From the NCBI RefSeq assembly GCF_021044425.1, contig NZ_JAJNEC010000005.1, positions 2,356,001 to 2,420,000 of the forward strand: a DNA stretch of 64,000 nucleotides. Reading direction: 5' to 3'. Below, piece after piece: positions 31,845-40,816 of this stretch. Source of the stretch: Niabella pedocola (lineage in GTDB: Bacteria; Bacteroidota; Bacteroidia; Chitinophagales; Chitinophagaceae). The notes beneath the pieces were generated by a model that ran no database searches, was not told where the DNA came from, and worked only from the letters and a program-made list of their open reading frames with translations. Every line of letters begins with the position of its first letter. Position 1 is the first letter of the stretch. The translations under genes and the position numbers were made by a program.

Positions 31845-33332
31845 CTACAGGGCGATCTCCGATGCTGCTGCTGTTTTTAATTGCATTAAAACATTGCTGG
31901 CTTCTGCAAGGGTAAAGTTGCCAAATCCCAGCCGCATGGCACTTAGTTCGCGGGTTTGATACAATAGGAACCGGGGAAGCTGTAACCCTTGCGCTGCGCA
32001 GGCTTTACTCATCCGTAATAAATTCATGCCCTGTTTCCACTGCGTCCATACGGCAAGCCCTCCGGGTGGTGTGGTAAAAGAAACGCTGTCTCCCAGTTCC
32101 GTGCTCAGCATTTTGCAGAAATGGTTGCGCCGTTCATGGTAGATCTTTTGCACTTTCTTTAAATGACGGTGAATCTCGCCTTCGGCGATCAGTTCCCCCA
32201 GTACCTGTTCCATAATGGTATCGCCCTGGCGGTCGATGATCGCCTGTACTTTTTCCATTTCATCGATCAGGCTGGCGGGTGCTACCAAAAAACCGGCCCG
32301 GAAACCCGGGGCAAGGGTTTTGCCAAAGGAGCCCAGGTATACCACCATACCTTCCGTATCGGCACTGGCCAGCGGAAGGATCGGGCTGCTTTGATAGTGG
32401 AAATCATATTCGTAATCGTCTTCCAGGATAATAAAGCCATAGGTAGCGGACAGCTTTAACAATGCTACCCGGCGCTGGGCGCTTAATGTAGCGGTAGTGG
32501 GATAATGGTGATGGGGCGTAAGGTACAGCATGCGTACCGCCTGTTTTTTGCAGATGCGCTCCACCGCTTCCACGCTGATCCCGTCCTGGTCTACCGGGAT
32601 GGTTTTTAACCGTGCTCCCGATTGCTGAAAGGTCATATTGGCGGTGTAATAACCCGGGTTGCCCACCAGGATGGTATCTCCGGGGTTGATGAGGGTTCGG
32701 GCAGAAACGTACATCCCCATTTCCACCCCCCTGGTTACCAGGATGTTACGGGGTGTAATATGCAATCCCCGCGTACTGTTGAGAAAGTTCGAAAGCTGGG
32801 TTTTAAAAAAAACATTACCAGGCAGGGTATTGTACCCCAGGTGTTTCCGGTTAACTTTTCGTCTTAACGCTGCGGTGTAATAGCGCGCCAGCTGGTCGGT
32901 GGGCGATAAACGGTAGTCCGGTTGCCCGTCTGTAACCCTAAGCGGCAGGCCGGGCAGTTCCTCCGGTACATCCAGGATATTGCTCCTTTTAAAATGGAAG
33001 CCGGTGGTTGCCGGATACTCCGTCAGCTGCTGCATATCCAGCTTTTTGGTTCTGCGGTTATGAGCAACCGGCTTTATAAAGCTACCCTTGTTGGGCCGAC
33101 TGGTGATCCACCCCTGGGCATCCAGCTCTTCATAAGCGGCAACCACGGTTTTGCGGTGTACTTCCAGCAACAGGCTCATGGCACGGGTTCCGGGCAATTG
33201 CTGCCCCCCGGAAAGGAACCCCCGCTGGATGGCATTAATAACATGGTGCACGATCTGCAGGTAAACAGCCGTGGCACTTTGCCGGTCGATGGGCAGGATG
33301 GTTTTATATGGTAATTGAACCGGACTACTCAC
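31845..33332 (-). CDS. MocR-type GntR/aminotransferase transcriptional regulator
   Basis: A 495-residue regulator of the MocR (PdxR-like) group. The N-terminal winged helix (about 18-80) contains YLQIVHHVINAIQRGFLSGG and the QQLPGTRAMS turn, followed by a linker. The C-terminal domain is a type I PLP aminotransferase fold with the lysine-bearing motif SFGKTLAPGFRAGF and ILEDDYEYDFHY. The start is GTG. MocR regulators sense PLP or amino compounds and often control vitamin B6 or amino-acid genes. The divergent neighbour is a TonB receptor, which it may regulate. Confidence 0.9.
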   Translation of the reverse strand: MSSPVQLPYKTILPIDRQSATAVYLQIVHHVINAIQRGFLSGGQQLPGTRAMSLLLEVHRKTVVAAYEELDAQGWITSRPNKGSFIKPVAHNRRTKKLDMQQLTEYPATTGFHFKRSNILDVPEELPGLPLRVTDGQPDYRLSPTDQLARYYTAALRRKVNRKHLGYNTLPGNVFFKTQLSNFLNSTRGLHITPRNILVTRGVEMGMYVSARTLINPGDTILVGNPGYYTANMTFQQSGARLKTIPVDQDGISVEAVERICKKQAVRMLYLTPHHHYPTTATLSAQRRVALLKLSATYGFIILEDDYEYDFHYQSSPILPLASADTEGMVVYLGSFGKTLAPGFRAGFLVAPASLIDEMEKVQAIIDRQGDTIMEQVLGELIAEGEIHRHLKKVQKIYHERRNHFCKMLSTELGDSVSFTTPPGGLAVWTQWKQGMNLLRMSKACAAQGLQLPRFLLYQTRELSAMRLGFGNFTLAEASNVLMQLKTAAASEIAL

Positions 33333-33350
33333 TATATATAAACCGGACTA
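33318..33350. promoter_or_regulatory. Direct repeats AACCGGACTA at the MocR start
   Basis: The 10-base word AACCGGACTA occurs at 33318-33327 (inside the first MocR codons) and again at 33341-33350 in the intergenic region, 23 bases apart in the same orientation. MocR proteins are known to use direct repeats, so this may be an autoregulatory operator. Binding is inferred. Confidence 0.4.
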
Positions 33351-33439
33351 TCCGGATGATCCGGCAAGGTAATAGTTTTGACCGAAATCAGGAAGAAATG
33401 CCTGGACCTCAAGGGTAAAAGGCATCAGGATCTATAAAT

Positions 33440-35422
33440 ATGAAGAAGAAAAAAATGAGAAAAGAAATGAAGCCAAAACGGGCAGCAGACGCAAAAAGAG
33501 GATTTATATTGTTTTTAACGGCCGGTATCACCCTTATTATACTGGGGGGCACAAAGCGGGCACAGGCACAGGATACGCTGCTGGACCCCGTTACGGTAAC
33601 CTCATCTGTAATTGAAAAAAGAAGTTCGGAAACCGGGAGAAATATTACGATCATCAGCGGAGCTGCTATTGCCCAGCTGCCGGTACACTCGGTGGATGAG
33701 CTGTTAAAGTATATTCCGGGCGTAGAGGCTCAAATGCGGGGACCGCAGGGTGCGCAAACGGATATTTCAATACGGGGTGGTACTTTTCAGCAGGTGTTGG
33801 TTATTTTAGACGGACTGCGGCTGAATGATCCGAATACCGGGCACTTCACGGGTTATATTCCCATCAGTCCGGCGGAAATCGACCGGATTGAAGTTCTTAA
33901 AGGGGCTTCTTCGGCTGTTTATGGCTCCGATGCGGTGGGCGGAGTGATCAATATCATCACCAAGGCGTTTAATAAAAACAAACAGGCCCGGCAAAAACAG
34001 GCGGCTGCCATGGTAAGCGCCGGTGAATATGGATTGCTCAATGCCAGTGCCGGCGGGTTTTATCAGAATGAAAAAATAAACGTCGGCGCGGGATTTTTGA
34101 CCAATAATGCCAGCGGGGTACAGCAACGCGGCATCCGGGGTTATTTTCATAATACGGCGGCTTCTGCGGGGCTCATGGTCAAATTCAACCCGTACTGGAA
34201 CCTGGCATTGCGCACGGCCTACGATAACCGGGATTTTTCCGCACAAAATTTTTATACCACGTACGCGTCGGATACGGCATCGGAAACCATCCGCTCCTGG
34301 TGGAACCAGGCAAGGCTGCAATACCAGAAAGGAACCACGCAGGTAAGCATCGATGCGGGATATAAAAGTATGGAAGACCGGTATGCATTCAATCCGTCGT
34401 CCATCGCCAATAACAACCGGTCGCATTTGCTTCAGGCGCAGGCAGTGTTACAACAACAGTTTTCGGAACAAACCAGCCTGGTGGCGGGGTTCAATTTTCA
34501 GAACCGGGATATCCGCTCCAACGACCGGGGCAATCATGATTTGAACACCATGGCACCCTTTGTTTCGGTTATACAGAAATTTGGTCCGCATTTTATGATC
34601 AACCCGTCTTTACGGATGGAGGTTTACGGAACCCTGCCGGCCGAATGGGTGCCCCAGTTGACGGCATCGTACAAAACGGGCAATATCCAACTGCGCGCCA
34701 GCGGTGGTAAAACCATACGGAACGCCGATTTTACAGAACTGTACAATAACTATAACAAAGCAACGGTAAAGAGCGGAAGTGTGGGCAACCCGGATCTGGC
34801 TGCCGAACAGTCCTGGACCTATGAAGCGGGGCTTGACTGGTTTTGCAGATCGAACCTGAAACTGTCGACCGGCTTTTTCCAGCGGTTTCATAGCCAGCTG
34901 ATCGACTGGGTGAATACACCTTATGCAGATATGCCACGGAAAGATAACCTGGTAGCAGGCAGCAATTATGCACTTGCCAAGAACGTGGCAGAAGTAACCA
35001 CAACCGGCTGGGAAACGGATGCCGCTTATACGCAGCATTTTAACAGCCGGCAATCGGTAATGTTGAACGGTGGTTTTATCTGGCTGTATAGTAAAAGCAG
35101 TGAGCCGAACCCTTCTTTTTATATCTTATCCCATGCGCGGTTTCTGGCCAATGCCAGCGTTACCTACCGCCAGGGGCCGGTATCGCTGGGGTTGACGGGG
35201 ATCTACAAAACGCGCAATCCTCAAACGGCACCCGGAATTAACGCAGTGATTACAAAGGATTATTTTTTATTGAACGGGAAACTGTCTTATGGATTCTTAA
35301 AGAACAAGCTGGGCATTTTTGTACAGGTGGATAATATCTTTGACCGGCAATACAGCGATCTGCTGGGGGCGCCAATGCCAGGCCGCTGGGTACAGGGAGG
35401 ATTAAGCTGCAACCTATTTTAA
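33440..35422 (+). CDS. TonB-dependent receptor (BtuB/siderophore-type)
   Basis: A 660-residue outer-membrane receptor. The signal peptide (about 20-44) ends near AQAQ; the start could also be at 33458 or 33470. A TonB-box-like DPVTVTSSVIE precedes the plug domain with ISGAAIAQLPVHSVDELL, RGPQGAQTDISIRGG and VLKGASSAVYGSDAVGGVI. The barrel ends LSCNLF, aromatic-terminal as usual. There is no SusD partner, so it likely imports a vitamin, siderophore or metal complex. Its 3' end overlaps the convergent epimerase gene by 9 bases. Confidence 0.93.
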   Translation: MKKKKMRKEMKPKRAADAKRGFILFLTAGITLIILGGTKRAQAQDTLLDPVTVTSSVIEKRSSETGRNITIISGAAIAQLPVHSVDELLKYIPGVEAQMRGPQGAQTDISIRGGTFQQVLVILDGLRLNDPNTGHFTGYIPISPAEIDRIEVLKGASSAVYGSDAVGGVINIITKAFNKNKQARQKQAAAMVSAGEYGLLNASAGGFYQNEKINVGAGFLTNNASGVQQRGIRGYFHNTAASAGLMVKFNPYWNLALRTAYDNRDFSAQNFYTTYASDTASETIRSWWNQARLQYQKGTTQVSIDAGYKSMEDRYAFNPSSIANNNRSHLLQAQAVLQQQFSEQTSLVAGFNFQNRDIRSNDRGNHDLNTMAPFVSVIQKFGPHFMINPSLRMEVYGTLPAEWVPQLTASYKTGNIQLRASGGKTIRNADFTELYNNYNKATVKSGSVGNPDLAAEQSWTYEAGLDWFCRSNLKLSTGFFQRFHSQLIDWVNTPYADMPRKDNLVAGSNYALAKNVAEVTTTGWETDAAYTQHFNSRQSVMLNGGFIWLYSKSSEPNPSFYILSHARFLANASVTYRQGPVSLGLTGIYKTRNPQTAPGINAVITKDYFLLNGKLSYGFLKNKLGIFVQVDNIFDRQYSDLLGAPMPGRWVQGGLSCNLF

Positions 35423-36415
35423 AGCCGCATAGGTTTGGCAGGCGTTGCGGATTGTTTCCTCCAACGGGCGGTATTCAAAGCCCGGCAATGCTTTCACCAG
35501 TTTTGAGCCGTCAAAAAGCGTTTCGCTATTGGCCACTTTGGCACTTTCCTTTGTAATAAGCGGTTTGGCCCCGGTGAAGAAGGATTTCAAGAGCTCCAGG
35601 CGCCAGGCCAGGCCCGAGATAAAGGGAGAAGCTTCCCTGCCGGGCTGTTTTTTACCAAAGGCATCTGCCATGGTATTTAATAACTTCCGGAAGCGCCAGT
35701 TGTCATTGCATACGATAAACCGCTCTTCGGTAATGGGTGCATGTGCGAGCAGTACGGCAGCTTTGGCCACGTCTTCCACATCTGTAAAGCCGTTGATGCC
35801 ATTGGTGTACCAGCCAAATTCCTTGTACACATTTTTAAAGATCGCGCAGCTGCCTTCGTTCCAGTTGCCATAACCCAGTATAGTGGCGGGGTTCAGCACT
35901 ATGCCCTCAAGGCCTTCTGCAAATCCGCGCCATGCTTCAAGCTCTGCCCGGAATTTGCTGATGGCATAGTGGGTATTGTTTTTATTGTCTTCCCATTTCG
36001 CCGTTTCATCCACCGTGCTGCTTTCCTTTTTTCGGCCGAGGGCTGCCACCGAACTGATATGAACCAGCCGCCGGACGCCGGTTTGCAGGGCCATGTTCAC
36101 TACATTGGCCGTGCCTTCCACATTTACCTGGTACATGTGCCGGCGTTCTTTTTTAGCAAAGGAAACAATTGCGGCACTGTGAATTACCGTATCAATGCCT
36201 TCCATGGCTTCTTCCAGTGACAGTACATCCAGAATATCGCCTTCCACCCATTCTACCTTACTGAGTATTTCCGGATCAATAAAAGCGGGGAGTATTGACG
36301 CAGACCGTTTTATAGCTCTTACGGGTATACCCTGCAATACCAGGGTTTTGAGGATATAAGCACCCAAAAAGCCCGTGCCGCCGGTAACCAGTATATCTGC
36401 CGTTTTTTGTTTAAT
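35414..36415 (-). CDS. NAD-dependent epimerase/dehydratase with apparent ATT start
   Basis: An extended SDR (3beta-HSD/epimerase type). Read from a TTG at 36367 the protein would lack its nucleotide-binding loop. The in-frame upstream codons give MKQKTADILVTGGTGFLG from an ATT at 36415, restoring the glycine motif; the codon before it sits in AGGAC, a possible ribosome site. No ATG, GTG or TTG lies further upstream in frame. The Y-x3-K site is YAISKFRAEL, and GIDTVIHSAAIVSF fits the family. About 333 residues. Its substrate is unknown. Confidence 0.82.
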   Translation of the reverse strand: MKQKTADILVTGGTGFLGAYILKTLVLQGIPVRAIKRSASILPAFIDPEILSKVEWVEGDILDVLSLEEAMEGIDTVIHSAAIVSFAKKERRHMYQVNVEGTANVVNMALQTGVRRLVHISSVAALGRKKESSTVDETAKWEDNKNNTHYAISKFRAELEAWRGFAEGLEGIVLNPATILGYGNWNEGSCAIFKNVYKEFGWYTNGINGFTDVEDVAKAAVLLAHAPITEERFIVCNDNWRFRKLLNTMADAFGKKQPGREASPFISGLAWRLELLKSFFTGAKPLITKESAKVANSETLFDGSKLVKALPGFEYRPLEETIRNACQTYAALK

Positions 36416-36444
36416 GTCCTTGACGTTTTGGCGAAAATAGCTAT

Positions 36445-37875
36445 TTATTTTTCAAGAATCCAATTTGCAGCGGCTTCCATATCGGCATCCTTATCTTTTG
36501 ATGGTGCTACCACCGTATCCGGAGTGATGCGCCCTATATGGTTCTTTTTTTTGCGGTCTGCGGCATAGGTAGTTGCCAGCAACAGGCTGGAACCGTTTGA
36601 AAGCTTAAAGGTTGAATTGGCGGTAGTGTATCCTGCTGTGGGCTGACCAAATAACCGGGTATTGGCCTGCCCGATAAAAGAGATGGTGGTAAATTCCCCG
36701 CTGCTGGCAGTCATGGGACCAACTAACAACGCGATCTTATTTTTCCGTTGTGTTACCGTGTAGGCGTCGGGCACAACAGCGCTTCCGCTCCACGCTTTGT
36801 TGCCCCTTCCTGAAAAGAACCAGGGGTTTTTACTGCGCCCCCGTACAAAATATCCCAGGGGGCCTTTGTCTAAAAAAGAACCCAGGCCGGCAATCATCGG
36901 GTACATATTGCCGCCAGTGTTTTTGCGCAAGTCAATGATCCATCCGCGGATCGTATGTTCGGTATCCAGCTTTTTTACCAGGTGCTGGATATTTTGTGCA
37001 AACACCGTCATGGCCGAATCGTTCGTTGACCCAAATCCCGGAACGGAAATATAACCGATATCACCTGGCAATAACCGGCCGGTGGCGTCTTCCAGTTTAG
37101 CGGCGGGTTGAGCATAATTTTTTGTTGCGCTGGCCGACATCAGAAAGGAGTGATAATCGCCTGCTTTCCGTAACTGCCCTAACAGGTAATGGATCACGGG
37201 TTTGGCATCTTCGGTGGTTTTTAACCCGCAGGAGATCACCTCCACCGTTTCATCGATCTGTTTCCAATTCAGTGAATCGGAATAAAGGGCATTTTGGCGA
37301 ATGATATTTTTTACCTCTTTTATCAGGTCGCTGGCCGGCTTTTCGGCGGGTGCAGAAACCTCTTTAATTGAAAAGTCGTCAAACCATACGGTTCCCGTAC
37401 CCGACAGCAATCCGCCCAGTACCAGCTTTTTGGCCTCCGGATGAACGGCAAAGCTGAGCGTGTATTCCTTCCAGTTGCTGGTACCGCTAACAGGCTGCCC
37501 CTGCAGGGACAGATTGGAAAAGTCAATCTGTTTGGTATCGTCCCAAACCTGGCACCAAATAGAGGCGTTGTTGGTTACCTGATCCGTTTTAAGCAGGGCG
37601 CTGATCACGATTTTTTTTATTCCATCGATAGTAACGGGAACCATCTGGGAAAAAGACTGGAAGGCCTTTTTTTCTGTTTCATTGCTGATTTTGAATGACC
37701 GTTTTCCGGCGTAATGCCGGGTGGAATCTACCGTATTGGTAAAACCCGCCTGGGGTTGAAAAAACCAGCTAACCGGCCGGTCCTGCTGTATATTTTCAAA
37801 CCCCCCGTTTTGAACCTGGCAAAAGGATGGGGCCGCACTTACGGCAGCAAGCAGTGTAATGATTATGTGTTTCAT
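36445..37875 (-). CDS. S41-family peptidase (tail-specific protease type), exported
   Basis: A 476-residue protein with a signal peptide (IITLLAAVSAAPSFCQ), an N-terminal carbohydrate-binding-like beta domain (about 20-160) and a C-terminal S41 peptidase domain. The S41 block WIIDLRKNTGGNMYPMI and the serine nucleophile motif GPMTASSGEFTTI are present, followed by FGQPTAGYTTANS. S41 enzymes cut near C-termini of unfolded or tagged proteins. It follows the XRE/DUF2975 group 6 bases downstream, so it may be co-transcribed. Confidence 0.87.
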   Translation of the reverse strand: MKHIIITLLAAVSAAPSFCQVQNGGFENIQQDRPVSWFFQPQAGFTNTVDSTRHYAGKRSFKISNETEKKAFQSFSQMVPVTIDGIKKIVISALLKTDQVTNNASIWCQVWDDTKQIDFSNLSLQGQPVSGTSNWKEYTLSFAVHPEAKKLVLGGLLSGTGTVWFDDFSIKEVSAPAEKPASDLIKEVKNIIRQNALYSDSLNWKQIDETVEVISCGLKTTEDAKPVIHYLLGQLRKAGDYHSFLMSASATKNYAQPAAKLEDATGRLLPGDIGYISVPGFGSTNDSAMTVFAQNIQHLVKKLDTEHTIRGWIIDLRKNTGGNMYPMIAGLGSFLDKGPLGYFVRGRSKNPWFFSGRGNKAWSGSAVVPDAYTVTQRKNKIALLVGPMTASSGEFTTISFIGQANTRLFGQPTAGYTTANSTFKLSNGSSLLLATTYAADRKKKNHIGRITPDTVVAPSKDKDADMEAAANWILEK

Positions 37876-37881
37876 ATGATG

Positions 37882-38091
37882 TTATGAATTTGAGTCGATG
37901 TCAATAATATCGCCCGGTTTGCAATCCAGCGCTCTGCAAATGGCTTCCAGGGTATCGAAGCGTACGCCTTTGGCCTTTCCGGTTTTCAGGATGGAAAGAT
38001 TTACGATGGTAACGCCTACTTTTTCCGATAACTCGGTCAGCGACATTTTACGTTTCGCCAGCATTACATCCAGGTTAATGATAATAGGCAT
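37882..38091 (-). CDS. XRE-family helix-turn-helix regulator (small)
   Basis: A 69-residue Cro/C1-type DNA-binding protein: MLAKRKMSLTELSEKVGVTI then VNLSILKTGKAKGVRFDTLE, with C-terminal CRALDCKPGDII. It is typical of HTH proteins paired with DUF2975 membrane proteins. It sits three bases after the 38094-38615 gene. It probably regulates the cassette; a long inverted repeat upstream of the first gene may be its operator. Confidence 0.9.
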   Translation of the reverse strand: MPIIINLDVMLAKRKMSLTELSEKVGVTIVNLSILKTGKAKGVRFDTLEAICRALDCKPGDIIDIDSNS

Positions 38092-38093
38092 AA

Positions 38094-38615
38094 TTAAATG
38101 ATCGAATCGTTTTCCAGTTTTATTTCACTGGTGTATTGCAGTACGTCGGCGATCAGGAAAATACAAAGGATCAGGAACCAGGAGATCGGTTCGTTGAACA
38201 AGGCCCCGAGGAGCGCGCCCTGGTAAAAATTATGATCGGTGAGATGGTTGATTACGGTGTCCTGTTTGGAAAGGATCGTTTCTTTCCAGTTGCCGATGGC
38301 CGCATCCATCAGCAGTACCAGCACATTGAGCCAACCGATCCATTTGATCTTTTTATAATAGCCCATATTCCATTTTACACGGCTCATTACATTCCGGATA
38401 ATACGGAACAGCAGATACCCCATGATCAACAATACCGCGGATTTAACAAATTCGAGCACATTCAATGGCAACACCTGGTTACGGTATTCCTGGATGGACG
38501 CAATATTGGAAGAAAGGGAGTTGGTGATCAACATGACCAGGTTTACAATGAAAGCGATGCAAAGAAAACCCAGTGCCATCAGGCTGCTGCCGGTAATTTT
38601 AAATTTTGGAGGCAT
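38094..38615 (-). CDS. DUF2975-like membrane protein
   Basis: A 173-residue integral membrane protein with four likely membrane segments (ALGFLCIAFIVNLVMLIT, LEFVKSAVLLIMGYLLF, GWLNVLVLLMDAAIG and WFLILCIFLIADVL), ending IKLENDSII. The pairing with a small XRE regulator is characteristic of DUF2975. Its role is unknown; such cassettes resemble regulator-plus-membrane-sensor pairs. It is translated between two related genes in a tight minus-strand run. Confidence 0.75.
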   Translation of the reverse strand: MPPKFKITGSSLMALGFLCIAFIVNLVMLITNSLSSNIASIQEYRNQVLPLNVLEFVKSAVLLIMGYLLFRIIRNVMSRVKWNMGYYKKIKWIGWLNVLVLLMDAAIGNWKETILSKQDTVINHLTDHNFYQGALLGALFNEPISWFLILCIFLIADVLQYTSEIKLENDSII

Positions 38616-38637
38616 ATTTATTAAATTGTTTTTATAT

Positions 38638-39300
38638 TCAGATAAAGGATTCGTTCTCTCTTTGCACGTCTGTGCCAGCTTTAAAAACCAGCGAAAATAC
38701 GATGATCATCGCCCCAAAAATCGTTTCATAAGATACCAGTCTGAAAGGATAACTGAATGCATAGCCGGAGTCGTTCATGTTGAGACTGCTGACGGTTTTA
38801 ATAAAAAGGGTATTTTGAATGCTTTTGATCAGGGGGATCAGCATAAAAAGCGAACCGGTTATGAATAGCTTTCGGGTATTGCTTTGTGTAAAGACCTCGT
38901 TTCTGGACAGGTTGCCAAAAAACATTTTTAACAGGAATGCCGCCAGTACAATAATCATATAGTAGCTGTAATACGCCAGTTGAAACAAAAGTGCTGTGGG
39001 GCTCAGCAGCTCTTTATACGTTTTGAACCTCAAATGAACCAGGGCATCCTGATGGGGTTGCACAATCGTTGTTTTTTTAAACCATTGGTTCAGGGTTTGA
39101 TTCGGGTCCTGATAGGTAGTATCCGGCTTTTCCAGTGGTTTAACCCTTATATCGTTTACCTTGTAACCCCGGATGCTGTTACTAAGTGCAGGTGCGCCGG
39201 AAGAAAAGATGTTCACAAGAAGCACGAGCAGGGCGAATAAAAAAACAGCCCCGGATATCCGGTCCAGTATTTTGATAATTCTTGAATTCCCTATTTTCAT
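38638..39300 (-). CDS. DUF2975-family membrane protein
   Basis: A 220-residue protein from the ATG at 39300 (a longer frame to 39348 adds 16 residues that do not look like a start). Four membrane segments are visible: ISGAVFLFALLVLLVNIF, LLFQLAYYSYYMIIVLAAFL, LFITGSLFMLIPLI and IFGAMIIVFSLVF. It ends RENESFI, similar to the C-terminus of the next gene, so the two are probably diverged duplicates. The first gene of the cassette, it sits behind a palindromic operator candidate. Confidence 0.8.
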   Translation of the reverse strand: MKIGNSRIIKILDRISGAVFLFALLVLLVNIFSSGAPALSNSIRGYKVNDIRVKPLEKPDTTYQDPNQTLNQWFKKTTIVQPHQDALVHLRFKTYKELLSPTALLFQLAYYSYYMIIVLAAFLLKMFFGNLSRNEVFTQSNTRKLFITGSLFMLIPLIKSIQNTLFIKTVSSLNMNDSGYAFSYPFRLVSYETIFGAMIIVFSLVFKAGTDVQRENESFI

Positions 39301-39332
39301 ATGTTGTGTTTTGGAAAACAAACATAAGAAGG

Positions 39333-39374
39333 TTTTAAAATAAAACAAAAAATATTTATCGTTTTATTTTAAAA
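39333..39374. promoter_or_regulatory. 14-bp perfect inverted repeat upstream of the DUF2975/XRE cassette
   Basis: TTTTAAAATAAAAC (39333-39346) is the exact reverse complement of GTTTTATTTTAAAA (39361-39374), separated by 14 bases. A further half-site-like GTTTTATTT is at 39382-39390. Its place 33 bases before the first cassette start suggests an operator for the XRE regulator, although the AT-rich arms could partly be chance. Confidence 0.5.
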
Positions 39375-39469
39375 AATTAATGTTTTATTTATTGCATGGG
39401 GCGAACGGATCTTTGCAGCACAGGTAGCACCTATGGCCGGTAACGATTTTTATATAAGGAATGAGGATC

Positions 39470-40753
39470 TTAGATCAGCCGTTTCTGCTTCATGCCCAGC
39501 CAGGTTGCCAGCTGTAAAACGGCGATGATAATGAGTACAGGGATCAGGTTCCGGAAGATATCGCCTAAGCGGCCGCCTTCAAGGAACAGGCCATAAAAGG
39601 CCTCCAGGCACCAGTAAAGCGGAGAGACCCGCATCACGCCCTGGAAGGAGGCCGGCATGGCAAAGGAGGGCACCAGCAGTCCGCCGATGGCCGCAAACAA
39701 TACGATACTGATGGCTCCAACACCATTGCTTTGTTCCTGTGTGTTGGCAAACGTGCCGATACAGATGGCAAAGCTGGTGGCACACCATCCGCAGAGAAAG
39801 GTTACCAGCAGCAAACCGGCCTTATCCGCCGGGATGTTTAAAGCCGGCAAGCCGATCACCGGAAACAGCCAGCGGCCGATACTGAAGATCACTGCGGCCT
39901 GTAACATGGTAATGAGGATGTAGGTGATCTGCTTGGATATAATGGAAACCGAAAGGGAGGTCGGCATGGTTTTCAGCCGTAAAAAGCTGCCGCTTGTTTT
40001 TTCCCGCACCAGGCTGCTTCCCAGAGAGATCACAATAAAGAACATCGCAAAAAGGGTCCAGGCCGGTATATTATGCTGGGTGGCATTGGGTACGGGCAAA
40101 CTATTGTCTTTGGAGGCGGCCAGCTGGTTTACGGGGGTTTCATTGGAAAGGATCTGCTGCTCCAGCGACTGTGGGATGCTGGGCTCGTTATTGATACTGC
40201 TGTACAATGCCCGTACAATGTACTTGCTTTGCACGATCTGCAGCACACTGTTGAGCGCGCCGTCGATACCCTGGCGGAACGATTTCTGAAGTACCGGGTG
40301 GTAATACAATGTAAGCGCACTTGCCTTTACCGCTGAGGAATCGGTGGAAGTGCTGTCAACCGCAATGGTTTTCAGTGCTTCCCCGGATACCCGTTCCGCT
40401 TTGGAAAGCACATCTTGCGTGTATTGTGGCGGAATAATGAGGGCCAGTAGGGCATCTTTATCCTCCATTTTGTTTTTGATATCGTCGGTTGTTGCTGTAA
40501 GGGGCAGCTTTTTAAGGGTGAACATGCCGCCTTTTTCCAAAGAAGCAATCAATTCTTTGGAGGCTTCCCCGGTATCCCTGCTTAAAATAAGCAGCGGTAC
40601 TTTTTTATCATTTACCAGTTCAAAGGTGCTGTTCTGCACCGATGCGATGATGATGGCCAGAATGATGGGCATGAGGAACATCAGCGCCAGTCCTACCTTA
40701 TCCCGCAACAGGATGCGGCCATCTTTTTTTATGCTTGCCCAAAGTTTGTACAT
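39470..40753 (-). CDS. ABC-2-type transporter permease
   Basis: A 427-residue permease with an N-terminal membrane helix (GLALMFLMPIILAIIIASV), a large extracytoplasmic domain (about 40-220) and five more helices in the C-terminal half, including WTLFAMFFIVISLGSSLV and the LRLKTMPTSLSVSIISKQI turn. This is the layout of ABC-2 permeases for drugs or antibiotics. No ATPase gene is next to it, so the partner must be elsewhere or upstream of the window's transcripts. It follows cysS by 63 bases. Confidence 0.85.
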   Translation of the reverse strand: MYKLWASIKKDGRILLRDKVGLALMFLMPIILAIIIASVQNSTFELVNDKKVPLLILSRDTGEASKELIASLEKGGMFTLKKLPLTATTDDIKNKMEDKDALLALIIPPQYTQDVLSKAERVSGEALKTIAVDSTSTDSSAVKASALTLYYHPVLQKSFRQGIDGALNSVLQIVQSKYIVRALYSSINNEPSIPQSLEQQILSNETPVNQLAASKDNSLPVPNATQHNIPAWTLFAMFFIVISLGSSLVREKTSGSFLRLKTMPTSLSVSIISKQITYILITMLQAAVIFSIGRWLFPVIGLPALNIPADKAGLLLVTFLCGWCATSFAICIGTFANTQEQSNGVGAISIVLFAAIGGLLVPSFAMPASFQGVMRVSPLYWCLEAFYGLFLEGGRLGDIFRNLIPVLIIIAVLQLATWLGMKQKRLI

Positions 40754-40816
40754 GTTTCTGGTTTGAGGTTTATTGTTTCTGGTTCAAACCATCAACGATA
40801 AACAAAAAACAATAAA

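Noticed and set aside
38136..38624. Plus-strand frames of 148-162 codons opposite the DUF2975 gene
   Set aside because: They are antisense shadows of membrane-protein genes with clear family and pairing context.
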